The notes: generated by a model not told the origin, from the letters alone. Shown: positions 57,313 to 64,000, counted from the stretch's first letter. The stretch: 64,000 nucleotides of DNA from Riemerella anatipestifer (GCF_009663465.1 NZ_QXHU01000001.1:422205-486204); one strand, 5' to 3'. Program-made: numbers and translations.

Positions 57313-58602
57313 TTATTTTTTTTCAGTTTTAAATGAGATTTTATATTCTTGTTCAACAAGAGGAAAACCATCTTTTGATTTTGTTCCTCTGTCTGTTATA
57401 TAAAAGTCGTATTCTGTATCTGATTTCAAATCTATTGTTTCAAGTGTTAAAATGGTTTTAGTTTCATCCAATCCAACTATTTTTTCAAGAGGAAAATGCT
57501 CTTTTCCATTTTTTGAAAAGTTAATTGAAATGTTTTCATTCATTGGTTTTGAGAATACAATTTGAATTTGCTTTATGTCTGGTTTCACGTTCTGATATCC
57601 GTTTTCAAATTCTAATATTTTTAAAACCTTAGGTTGATTTTCTTTATACGTTGATTTTATTTGCTCAACATTTATAATTTCGTCAAAATATTTTGATTTT
57701 TCCAATAATTGTAAAACATCAAGTTCATTATTAAAATCTAATTCAATAATGTCTCTTATTGCTTTCTTTTTATCTTTAGAGTTTTCATAATACTTTTTAG
57801 AAATCACATAGCCTACAAAATATCCTAAATCTGGATTTTTACTTACATCGCTGTTATAAAACCAATTTCCAAAATTTTGACTAAACATTTCAGACTTAAA
57901 TTTCAGTTTTATTAGCTCGTAATTTTTAAATCCATAATCAATATAATGCGAATTGAATTTTTTGTTTAAAGTTAATTCTGCTACAAAATCACAAGAACCT
58001 TCTTTAATTGCTTTTGACAAAACATTAATTTCTCCGTCTTTCTGAAAAGTATGAACAAATTCGTGAATTGTAACTTGTTCAATTGTTGTTGTCTTTGAAA
58101 ATTGAAACATTTTTTGGAGATTTTCATTTTCAAATTCTGAAACTATTGTGTTTTCGTTTCCTACAATTTTTTCAATTCCTAAAAGCAAATCTTCATTACT
58201 TGTTGTGCCTCCTGATTTTAGCGTTCCAATGGTATAATAAATATTTCCTTTGGAATTATTCGGATAAAGCTTTTTCAATTTTGTCAAAGCTTTGTTTACC
58301 GTTTTTATTTTTTTCTTATCAATTAACGTGTTTGGTCTGATTGAATTCCAAAACTGCGGATATTTTTCAATTGCTGTTAAATAGTCGTCTTTGTCAAATT
58401 TTTTGATTTGCATAAACGTATTTAGTCCTTCGGTTTTTTTACTCAAAAAAAGTCTTTCAAGAATTTCACTTTTATTGTTATTTACTCTTTGAATACTGTC
58501 ATAAGCAGTCCAAAAATTAGTGATGTCGGAAGTGAATATTTTTTGAGCATTTGCTTGGCTCAATAATGTGAAAATGATTAGTGTCGATATAATTTTTCTC
58601 AT
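57313..58602 (-). CDS. Secreted zinc-metallopeptidase-like protein with C-terminal Ig-like domain
   Basis: I start at ATG 58602 (MRKIISTLIIFTLLSQANAQ), a signal peptide; the longer frame adds attC-derived residues. The 429-aa protein contains TIEQVTIHEFVHTFQ (HExxH) followed by AIKEGSCDFVAELTLN with a third-ligand glutamate, in DUF2268-like style. The last 100 residues (PDIKQIQIVFSKPMNENISI to YKISFKTEKK) form a beta-sandwich of the SbsA/Big_5 type. It would be exported. Substrate unknown. Confidence 0.75.
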   Translation of the reverse strand: MRKIISTLIIFTLLSQANAQKIFTSDITNFWTAYDSIQRVNNNKSEILERLFLSKKTEGLNTFMQIKKFDKDDYLTAIEKYPQFWNSIRPNTLIDKKKIKTVNKALTKLKKLYPNNSKGNIYYTIGTLKSGGTTSNEDLLLGIEKIVGNENTIVSEFENENLQKMFQFSKTTTIEQVTIHEFVHTFQKDGEINVLSKAIKEGSCDFVAELTLNKKFNSHYIDYGFKNYELIKLKFKSEMFSQNFGNWFYNSDVSKNPDLGYFVGYVISKKYYENSKDKKKAIRDIIELDFNNELDVLQLLEKSKYFDEIINVEQIKSTYKENQPKVLKILEFENGYQNVKPDIKQIQIVFSKPMNENISINFSKNGKEHFPLEKIVGLDETKTILTLETIDLKSDTEYDFYITDRGTKSKDGFPLVEQEYKISFKTEKK

Positions 58603-58628
58603 TTGTTGTCGTGTCGTTCTATAATTTC

Positions 58629-58759
58629 TGCTAACGGCTTGGTATTGCCGAAGGCGGGGCTTCTCAGCACCCAACTTCAACTAAAATACCGTACTTCAAA
58701 AGTAAACAAAAGTTTCTAAAAAAACAATTAACCCCGCTTGCGGCAATACCTTGTTAGTG
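58629..58759 (-). other. attC site of the DUF4375 cassette
   Basis: Outer boxes are TGCTAAC and GTTAGTG. The arms GGTATTGCCGAAGGCGGGG and CCCCGCTTGCGGCAATACC pair over 17 of 19 positions, with an AT-rich centre. The end GTTAGTGGC matches the cassette start GCCACTAAC at 59313-59321. Confidence 0.9.
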
Positions 58760-58805
58760 GCTGCCATTATGTTAATAAATATTATCTACTCTCTATCTTT
58801 AAAAA

Positions 58806-59276
58806 CTAAAAATAGGACTTATGTTTTTTCACAAAATCAAGATTCAAAGTATTCAAGTCATCTGCATACTCAAAAAACTTTTCATCAAGATTCTCCCAAA
58901 CTTCATTTGCTACTTCCTCTATTTCCTCAACCAAATCAATTCTTTCATCTCTATCTGTTGGTACTTTCTTGTTAGGAAATTGTTCGATAGCTTTCTGTAA
59001 AATCCCTGCTGTAGTTTCCGCTCCAATATCTATTAACGAATGTAATGTTTGATGAGCAAACTCTCCACTTGGGCTTACAAAATACTGATTAAAACCTCCA
59101 TTATTAACTTCCCTTTCTAAGCATTGATTGTAATAAAATTGTTTTTGAGGCTCAGTTAATTTGTCAAGCCTATCTCCATAAGAGCAAAGATTGTTGATAA
59201 AGTTGTCTATTTCGATTACACTGTTATTAGTGTCTTCTGAAGAAAGTAGTTTTTCCAGATTGTCCATTCTTTTCAT
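58806..59276 (-). CDS. DUF4375 family protein
   Basis: The 156-aa protein (or 153 aa from the Met at codon 4) is acidic and cytoplasmic. It contains YNQCLEREVNNGGFNQYF and GAETTAGILQKAIEQFP, the NGGFxQYF-type signature of DUF4375/DMP19-like proteins. The family is widespread and of unknown function, sometimes near toxin immunity loci. It is a single-gene cassette between the attC at 58629 and a 158-bp mini-cassette. Confidence 0.85.
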   Translation of the reverse strand: MKRMDNLEKLLSSEDTNNSVIEIDNFINNLCSYGDRLDKLTEPQKQFYYNQCLEREVNNGGFNQYFVSPSGEFAHQTLHSLIDIGAETTAGILQKAIEQFPNKKVPTDRDERIDLVEEIEEVANEVWENLDEKFFEYADDLNTLNLDFVKKHKSYF

Positions 59277-59321
59277 TTTGTTGTCATTTTAATAACCTTT
59301 TCAAGGTTGGTTGCCACTAAC

Positions 59322-59479
59322 ATCCCGACGGCTTTGTGAAGTTTCCTCTCGGAAGCTTGCTTTCGGGAGGAAACTTCACAAAGCCGTTGATGTGCGAAGT
59401 TCGCGAAGCGACGAGCACGTCAACGGCGATAGCCGTCGGGATGATGATGCGAAATTCGCTTTGCGAATTTCGCATCATC
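59322..59479 (-). other. ORF-less 158-bp mini-cassette
   Basis: Inserted between the attC of the zeta cassette and the TT of the DUF4375 cassette, exactly at the G^TT crossover. Its first 95 bases (59322-59416) match the copy at 62059-62153 at 93 positions and contain a long hairpin (CGGCTTTGTGAAGTTTCCTC with GAGGAAACTTCACAAAGCCG). The other end has a perfect 16-bp stem (59443-59458 with 59464-59479). No ORF is present. On the minus strand it ends with an attC-like palindrome. Confidence 0.8.
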
Positions 59480-59603
59480 GGTCCGGGTATTGCCGAAGGC
59501 GGGGCTTATTAGCACCTAACTTCAACTAAAATACCACACCTCAAAGATAAACAAAAGTTTCTAAAAAACAATTAACCCCGCTTGCGGCAATACCTTGTTA
59601 GGC
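59480..59603 (-). other. attC site of the zeta cassette
   Basis: The arms GGTATTGCCGAAGGCGGGG and CCCCGCTTGCGGCAATACC pair as in the main family, ending GTTAGGC at 59597-59603. On the other side the core box is displaced: CACTAAC at 59315-59321 is separated from the arms by the 158-bp mini-cassette. Confidence 0.88.
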
Positions 59604-59612
59604 GATGTGCTT

Positions 59613-59765
59613 TTATTCAGGCTTTACTTTAACTATTTTGTTGTCACGCAAAATAACAAGTTCGCTATTTTTCATTTTCTTGAATTCTAAAAGTTTTTCA
59701 TATACTTTTTCAAGACCTTTTAGGATTTTGTTTTTTTCTTCTATGTGTTTTTCAGTTGTTGTCAT
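59613..59765 (-). CDS. 50-aa protein overlapping the zeta-like toxin gene, candidate antitoxin
   Basis: A short frame from ATG 59765 encodes MTTTEKHIEEKNKILKGLEK then VYEKLLEFKKMKNSELVILR and ends DNKIVKVKPE. It starts 13 bases inside the end of the zeta-like gene, a coupling typical of toxin-antitoxin pairs. The first 30 residues form a charged helix. It is short and without known domain, so antitoxin function is inferred only from position. Confidence 0.6.
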   Translation of the reverse strand: MTTTEKHIEEKNKILKGLEKVYEKLLEFKKMKNSELVILRDNKIVKVKPE

Positions 59766-60336
59766 AGTAATTTTTTAAAAGATTAAACTTGTCTATGTCT
59801 ACAATGTTCAATGAACTGTCTATTTGTTTGTCTGCAATCAATTTGTGTTGTACTTCAGAATTGTCAAAAATAAATGCTCCATCAACAATCGGAAGATAAA
59901 TGTCGAACAAATTTTTAATTCCTCTGATATATCTTCTTTCGATAACTTCTGGTTCTATATTATGTCCACCTTCAAAAACCCTTATTTTTACACGTTCTTT
60001 AGCTAAATCGATGTTTTGAAGCCAAAAGAATAATAAAATTATTCGATAACCTTTATCTTTTGCTTCGTTAATTTTACTTTTATAACTTTTGGTCGATAAA
60101 GTTGTTTCAAATGCAAAATTTTCGTTTTCCGAAAGCAGTTCGTTAATTCTGTTTAGCATTATTCGCCCAGCTTCAAAAGAAACTTTTTCGGGCTGAAAAG
60201 GAGAAAGTCCTTTTGCGATTTCGTCAGCATTCACAAATTCTTTACAATCTAAAATCTCTGGCAAAATCGTAAACGATGCGGTTGTTTTTCCTGCTCCGTT
60301 GCAACCTGCGATTATGTAAAGTTTTTTGTCATTCAT
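59752..60336 (-). CDS. Zeta-toxin-family P-loop kinase
   Basis: The 194-aa protein starts KKLYIIAGCNGAGKTTASFT, with Walker A GCNGAGKT, then FVNADEIAKGLSPFQPE and NFAFETTLSTKSYKSKI. This N-terminal half is typical of zeta toxins and the related AAA_33 kinases. Zeta toxins phosphorylate UDP-N-acetylglucosamine and block wall synthesis; some members of this branch act otherwise. A paralogue is a pseudogene at 51.6-51.9 kb. It forms a two-gene cassette with a 50-aa frame downstream. Confidence 0.85.
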   Translation of the reverse strand: MNDKKLYIIAGCNGAGKTTASFTILPEILDCKEFVNADEIAKGLSPFQPEKVSFEAGRIMLNRINELLSENENFAFETTLSTKSYKSKINEAKDKGYRIILLFFWLQNIDLAKERVKIRVFEGGHNIEPEVIERRYIRGIKNLFDIYLPIVDGAFIFDNSEVQHKLIADKQIDSSLNIVDIDKFNLLKNYYDNN

Positions 60337-60408
60337 ATCGCAAATTTACAAATTATTTTTGTTAGTTTTTCAGTTCTTGTTTTTCGAGTGCAGTTGTTGT
60401 AGCATATC

Positions 60409-60539
60409 GCCTAACGGTCCGGGTATTGCCGAAGGCGGGGCTTCTCAGCACCCAACTTCAACTAAAATACCATACCTCAAAGATAAACAAATTTTTCTAA
60501 AAAACAATTAACCCCGCTTGCGGCAATACCTTGTTGTAA
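60409..60539 (-). other. attC site of the broken 125-codon cassette
   Basis: Outer boxes are GCCTAAC and GTTGTAA, with arms GGTATTGCCGAAGGCGGGG and CCCCGCTTGCGGCAATACC around an AT-rich centre of about 65 bases. It is nearly identical in sequence to the sites at 58629, 59480 and 61114. Between it and the next gene (60540-60717) I see only AT-rich sequence. Confidence 0.92.
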
Positions 60540-60717
60540 CCAGTTTTTATTTTCTTTATCTTTATACTTAACCCTAAATCTGATTGTTCAGACAGTTTAA
60601 CCATTGTAATATTTTGATTTTTAACACTTAATGTAATAATTAGGCTATTCTATGTCGTATTGTAAAAATATGAAAATCAATTATTTATGAGGTTTGGACA
60701 CCAGAATTTGATGGAGT

Positions 60718-61095
60718 TTAAGGTTTAACGGTATTATGTCCTCCTACTCCTGACACTTCTATCCATTTAGTAATTCGGTAATCAAAATGGTTAAAATTCC
60801 GTTCTGTTTCCTTCACTAATTCAGGTAAATCTATTATCAATTCTCGTTTAGTTCGAGGAGGTCACCAGCGGTCTAATTCATAGGTGTCTTGAAATAATAA
60901 TTCGTTTTCTCGTGAATAAAACATAAATTCAACTTCTATTCCCTTGTAAACAATAAATTCAGAGCTATTCCACAAAGAGCCTTCTATTCGATATTTCCGA
61001 AAGGGTTTCCAAAACAACCATCCACAACGTGATTGAAATAGTAATGCAAAATCGGCTTTTAAATCTTCATTTACTTTTTCCGTCGTTTTTTCCAC
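60718..61095 (-). pseudogene. Cassette gene of unknown function interrupted by an in-frame TGA
   Basis: From ATG 61095 the frame gives 77 residues (MEKTTEKVNEDLKADFALLF ... DTYELDRW), then TGA at 60862-60864. The same frame continues protein-like for 47 more codons (PPRTKRELIIDLPELVKETE, RNFNHFDYRITKWIEV, SGVGGHNTVKP) to TAA at 60718. One base change from TGG would give this stop. It contains no known domain. Possible readings are a recent nonsense mutation or a two-part product. Confidence 0.6.
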
Positions 61096-61113
61096 AAGGT
61101 TTTCCTAAATTGG

Positions 61114-61245
61114 TTACAACGGTCCGGGTATTGCCGAAGGCGGGGCTTCTTAGCACCTAACTTCAACTAAAATACCATACTTCAAAAGTAAACAAAATTT
61201 TCTAAAAAAACAATTAACCCCGCTTGCGGCAATACCTTGTTGTGC
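61114..61245 (-). other. attC site of the HigBA cassette
   Basis: Outer boxes are TTACAAC and GTTGTGC. The arms GGTATTGCCGAAGGCGGGG and CCCCGCTTGCGGCAATACC pair as in the main family. Cassette end GTTGTGCGT matches ACGCACAAC at 62050-62058. Confidence 0.92.
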
Positions 61246-61266
61246 GTTCGGCATTACTTTTGTGTG

Positions 61267-61590
61267 TTAGTATACTAATTTTTCGTTATTCAGTTCCACG
61301 TTAAAACTTACTTTCGCTCCCAAAGCTTCAAAAACTTTCATAATAGTTTCAAATCTTGCGTTTTTCATACTATTCTCTATCTTCGAAATCTGCGCTTTTT
61401 GGACACCTACTAATTCTCCCAATTCTTCTTGTGTCATATTGCGTTCTTGTCTAGCTTGTTTTATAGCCTGTCCTAACAAGTCAATTCTTAACTCATTTTC
61501 AAACGCTTCTCGCTTTTCAGTTCCACGCTTTCCAATGTGTTTGTCTATCATTGTATCAAGTGAAACAGTTTTAAATTTATCGGTTGCCAT
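61267..61590 (-). CDS. HigA-type XRE antitoxin
   Basis: The 107-aa protein has a Cro/C1-type helix-turn-helix in its C-terminal half (NMTQEELGELVGVQKAQISK then IENSMKNARFETIMKVFEAL). It begins 2 bases after the upstream toxin gene, the reverse order characteristic of higBA (toxin first). It likely represses its own operon and neutralises the HigB-like toxin. Confidence 0.88.
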   Translation of the reverse strand: MATDKFKTVSLDTMIDKHIGKRGTEKREAFENELRIDLLGQAIKQARQERNMTQEELGELVGVQKAQISKIENSMKNARFETIMKVFEALGAKVSFNVELNNEKLVY

Positions 61591-61592
61591 AT

Positions 61593-61946
61593 CTATTTAT
61601 TTTTTGTTTTATATTCTATGTATTGTCTTCTAATTTCTTCCGCTTTTTTAATTTCTTTTGTTGGGGTCTTTTGCGTTTTCTTTAAAATTCCGTGTGTCGC
61701 AATCACTAAAGTTTCTTCTTCACCTGATTTATCCCAAAATGCAAAAAGTCGAAATGCTTTTCCATTATACAATGTCCTAAATTCCCAAATAAAGTCGTTT
61801 AGTTTTTTGAACAACTCCTTATCGGTTACAAGTTGAGCTTTTTTGATGTTGTAATAAACTTTCTCTCTCGATTTATCGTCAAGATTTTCCAAGAACTCAA
61901 CTGCTTCAGGCAATAATTCTATATCAAAGTTTAACTTCATTAACAA
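61593..61946 (-). CDS. HigB/RelE-type toxin
   Basis: The 117-aa protein (or 115 aa from the Met at codon 3) matches the Gp49/HigB family of RelE-fold ribosome-dependent mRNA interferases. It has FDIELLPEAVEFLENLDDKS, IWEFRTLYNGKAFRLFAFWD and LVIATHGILKKTQKTPTKEI. The antitoxin gene follows with a 2-base gap. The pair is a typical addiction cassette of chromosomal integrons. Confidence 0.88.
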   Translation of the reverse strand: MLMKLNFDIELLPEAVEFLENLDDKSREKVYYNIKKAQLVTDKELFKKLNDFIWEFRTLYNGKAFRLFAFWDKSGEEETLVIATHGILKKTQKTPTKEIKKAEEIRRQYIEYKTKNK

Positions 61947-62058
61947 TTTTTGTCAAAGATAGAAATTTCCCTATTAGGAAACAAATATTTTGTGCAAATT
62001 CATAAATTTATCATTTACCTTTCAATTCTGAATGTGATTGTAAATGCTGACGCACAAC

Positions 62059-62217
62059 ATCCCGACGGCTTTGTGAAGTTTCCTCTCGGAAGCTTGCTTT
62101 CGGGAGGGAATTTCACAAAGCCGTTGATGTGCGAAGTTCGCGAAGCGACGAGCCCATCAGGCGGTGTAAGCCGCCGAGCCGATGTGGCGAAAGGAGCGAA
62201 GCGGATTTCGCCACATC
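62059..62217 (-). other. ORF-less 159-bp mini-cassette, second copy
   Basis: It sits at the G^TT crossover between the serine hydrolase attC and the HigBA cassette start. Bases 62059-62153 match the first copy at 93 of 95 positions. The remaining 64 bases differ in sequence but keep the same hairpins: a short one (GGCGG with CCGCC at 62160-62175) and a long one (62181-62192 with 62206-62217) where paired positions change together relative to the first copy. Confidence 0.8.
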
Positions 62218-62341
62218 GGTTTTCGGCTTGGCGATGTGGCGGATTTTAGTACAAATGTTCAATAGAATTACTTCCGTTGAACCTTGCACAAATGTTCCAT
62301 AGAAGCACTTCTGCCGCCATATTGCCAAGCCGATGTTGGGT
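62218..62341 (-). other. attC site of the serine hydrolase cassette
   Basis: Arms TTCGGCTTGGCGATGTGGCGG and CCGCCATATTGCCAAGCCGA pair across an AT-rich centre. The end box GTTGGGT (62335-62341) matches ACCCAAC at 63720-63726. The other box, GCACAAC at 62052-62058, is separated by the mini-cassette. Confidence 0.85.
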
Positions 62342-62351
62342 GCTGTTTTTC

Positions 62352-63674
62352 TTATTCTTTCGTAAATTCAATTCGCCCACCACTTTGAAATAATATCATT
62401 TTCTTCTCTGTAGGATTAAATTCAAACTTTGCTCCTGCCTGGTCAAACTTAAATTTGTCTTTCTCGGTAGCTTCAAGTGGAAATGCTGGCTGTCCTGTCC
62501 CTTGTGCAAATAATGTGTTTCCCTCTTTGGTAATGGTAATTTTCAATGGAATTTCTTGTGAAGCATAAACGCCTAAATACTTATCTAAATCTTCTGAATT
62601 TACATTGTAGGTTGTGAATACAGGAATTTCATAAGGTTTACCGTAAACGGCACTTAAAACGGCAATAGAAACGTTATTGTTATTCATATTTGTTCCGTTA
62701 GAAGTTAATGCATACGAAATATTGTCCTCCGGAAAATGGGAATAAGCGGAACTAAAACCGTCAATGCCTCCTGTGTGTCCGTAGCTAACTTTTTTATAAA
62801 AAGGATATTGAAACAAGCCGAGTCCATAACCGTCTTGAATGGTTTTCATTGTTTCAAGATTTTTGCTCGTCAAAAGTTTGCCGCCAAATAAAGCGTCTGC
62901 AAATTTTGTCAAATCGGTTGGAGTAGAAATGATTGCACCTGCGCCTAATGGAACCGTAAAATCTGTTTCAGGCTCTACTTTCCAAGTTCCTTCATAACTA
63001 TATGATTTACACTCGTTATTATTTGGATTAATTTTGCCAAAAACATATGTATTGGTCAGACCGATTGGCTTAACAATATACTCTTGCAATAAGTCAGCAT
63101 ACGATTTTTTAAACGTTTTTTCAAGAATGTAAGTCAAAAGCACATAATTTGAGTTGCTGTATTCCGCCTTGCTGTCGGGAGTAAAGTCGCTACCGCTTTT
63201 TGTGATAATTTCAACCATTTCTTTTTCCGTCTTGGGCTGTGTATTCCAAGTCAAATAATCTTTGTTATCCGTAAAGTTGTGTATTCCACTTCTATGACTT
63301 AGCAAATGTTTTATGGTTATTTTCTTTGCATTTTTAATGGTAGGAAACCATTTGTCAATAGTTTGATTGAGATTTAACTTTTTTTGTTCTACTGCTTTTA
63401 AAATCAAAACAGCAGTAAATGATTTGGAAATGGAACCAATTCTATATTTTGAATTTTCGTTTGCTTTTACTTTGTTTTCAATGTCAGCAAATCCGATTGA
63501 CTTTGTGTAAATAATTTCTCCGTTTTTGGATACTGCAACACTTCCCATAAACTTGTTGTTTTGTTCAAGTGCGTTGAAGTAGTTATCCAATTTAGTTTTG
63601 TCAAAGTCCGTTTGAGCAAGCCCGATTTGACTAAACACCAAAAACAATACACCTGTTAAAATTGATTTCCTCAT
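62352..63674 (-). CDS. Serine hydrolase of the beta-lactamase/PBP fold (class C-like)
   Basis: The 440-aa precursor has a signal peptide ending QIGLAQ. It carries the beta-lactamase-fold triad: RIGSISKSFTAV (S-x-x-K), AEYSNSNYVLLTYIL (Y-x-N) and VSYGHTGGIDGF (HTG in place of KTG). The C-terminal 100 residues form a lipocalin-like domain (NVNSEDLDKYLGVYASQEIP). This is the AmpC-like/esterase branch; real beta-lactamase activity cannot be claimed from the motifs. It occupies one cassette. Confidence 0.88.
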   Translation of the reverse strand: MRKSILTGVLFLVFSQIGLAQTDFDKTKLDNYFNALEQNNKFMGSVAVSKNGEIIYTKSIGFADIENKVKANENSKYRIGSISKSFTAVLILKAVEQKKLNLNQTIDKWFPTIKNAKKITIKHLLSHRSGIHNFTDNKDYLTWNTQPKTEKEMVEIITKSGSDFTPDSKAEYSNSNYVLLTYILEKTFKKSYADLLQEYIVKPIGLTNTYVFGKINPNNNECKSYSYEGTWKVEPETDFTVPLGAGAIISTPTDLTKFADALFGGKLLTSKNLETMKTIQDGYGLGLFQYPFYKKVSYGHTGGIDGFSSAYSHFPEDNISYALTSNGTNMNNNNVSIAVLSAVYGKPYEIPVFTTYNVNSEDLDKYLGVYASQEIPLKITITKEGNTLFAQGTGQPAFPLEATEKDKFKFDQAGAKFEFNPTEKKMILFQSGGRIEFTKE

Positions 63675-63719
63675 TTTTTTAATATTTATGTTAGTATTGG
63701 CGGGTATTCATAAAATAGC

Positions 63720-63913
63720 ACCCAACGGGAAAAGTATTTGCGAAGGGCGGGTTTGAATTGGACGATAAGTTCAATTCAGCACAACCGAAGCGGATGCTTT
63801 TTCCGTATTGCTAATTTAAGAAAAAAAGTAATACGGAAAAGCAGAAGCGGATAAATATTACCAAATTTTCAACCCTGCACTTAACCCCGCCTTTTGCAAA
63901 TACTATGTTAGCG
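63720..63913 (-). other. attC site of the last (partial) cassette, long type
   Basis: Outer boxes are ACCCAAC and GTTAGCG. It shares with the site at 54775 the arms GTATTTGCGAAGGGCGG and CCGCCTTTTGCAAATAC and an internal hairpin near 63796-63842, with high overall similarity. Confidence 0.88.
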
Positions 63914-63927
63914 GCAGGTGTTTTTCC

Positions 63928-64000
63928 TTATTTTGTTGCAATATAAATCTCCACTTCCGAATCTTGACCTTTTTGGCTGTTTTCCCCATATACTTCAAAG
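63928..64000 (-). CDS. C terminus of a protein, probably GyrI-like effector-binding domain
   Basis: The final 23 codons before TAA (63928-63930) read FEVYGENSQKGQDSEVEIYI and ATK. An ending such as F-E-x-Y-G followed by E-x-E-I-Y-I-x-x-K is typical of GyrI-like/AraC effector-binding domains. The start lies beyond the window. It is the next cassette of the array, followed by the attC at 63720. Confidence 0.55.
   Translation of the reverse strand, partial: FEVYGENSQKGQDSEVEIYIATK

Larger units (their letters stand above)
51627..64000 (-). mobile_element. Integron gene-cassette array (chromosomal integron or CALIN)
   Basis: About twelve single-gene or two-gene cassettes, all read on the minus strand, each followed by one attC-like palindrome (sites at 51916, 53906, 54775, 55973, 57110, 58629, 59480, 60409, 61114, 62218, 63720). 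Core boxes have the RYYYAAC and GTTRRRY form. For eight complete cassettes the first 7-10 bases are the reverse complement of the R'' end of their own attC (e.g. GTTAGGCGAT with ATCGCCTAAC around the zeta cassette, GTTGGGTGCT with AGCACCCAAC around the hydrolase). This is the hallmark of integron cassettes. No intI is in the window; orientation places it beyond 64000. Confidence 0.88.

Noticed and set aside
57078..57332. Plus-strand 84-codon frame
   Set aside because: It lies across the attC site at 57110-57308 and reads its palindromic arms; opposite to all cassette genes.
61950..62328. Open frames of 71-99 codons on both strands
   Set aside because: They translate the mini-cassette and attC hairpins; composition reflects the palindromes, not protein.

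Overview
The window looks like the chromosome of an AT-rich Flavobacteriales bacterium of the Weeksellaceae type, most likely Riemerella or a close relative. Support: divergent gyrA and gyrB, ftsX-DUF3098-uppP and tsaD/tamB neighbourhoods typical of Bacteroidota, promoters of the TTG-N19..21-TAnnTTTG type, a DUF4286 protein, and an IS982-family relic of the ISRa1 kind. The species is an inference; no rRNA is present.

Layout. (1) 1-30.7 kb is mostly core genome: gyrA (partial), gyrB, mgtE, rsmA, ftsX, uppP, rsmE, tsaD, tamB, an Lrp-type regulator, an Rrf2 regulator, dnaA, a BlaI/BlaR1 pair, pdhA and a two-lipoyl-domain pdhC, deoC and a POT transporter. A short accessory patch at 4.6-6.6 kb carries an isochorismatase-like hydrolase and a PD-(D/E)XK-like protein. 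(2) 30.7-38.2 kb: an IS982 relic, a small secreted protein, a GAF-type methionine sulfoxide reductase, tRNA-Arg(CCG), and a two-gene unit of a 986-aa TPR protein and an outer-membrane barrel. (3) 38.2-48.1 kb: a decayed integrated element with an IS5-type relic, a YobI-like membrane P-loop NTPase with a 190-aa partner, a possible pseudoknot-forming intergenic element, a VirE-N/BT4734-type primase-like protein, an excisionase-like HTH protein and a frameshifted tyrosine recombinase. (4) 48.11-48.55 kb: seven tandem 63-bp repeats, then mnmE, a Crp/Fnr regulator and a CPBP protease. (5) 51.6-64.0 kb: the most interesting region, an integron gene-cassette array.

In the array every gene is on the minus strand and almost every gene or gene pair is followed by one GC-rich palindrome with core boxes of the RYYYAAC...GTTRRRY type. 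The first bases of most cassettes are the reverse complement of the first bases of that cassette's own downstream palindrome, as expected of attC cassettes. I count about twelve gene cassettes plus two ORF-less mini-cassettes of 158 and 159 bp that sit exactly at the G^TT crossover point. Cargo includes PIN/antitoxin, zeta-like and HigBA toxin systems, a membrane protein with a lysozyme-like domain, a secreted HExxH protein, a WG-repeat protein, DUF4375, a beta-lactamase-fold serine hydrolase, and an O-acylation MBOAT/SGNH pair whose MBOAT gene is cut exactly at an attC crossover. No integron integrase is in the window; from the orientation it should lie beyond position 64000, otherwise the array is an integrase-less cluster (CALIN).
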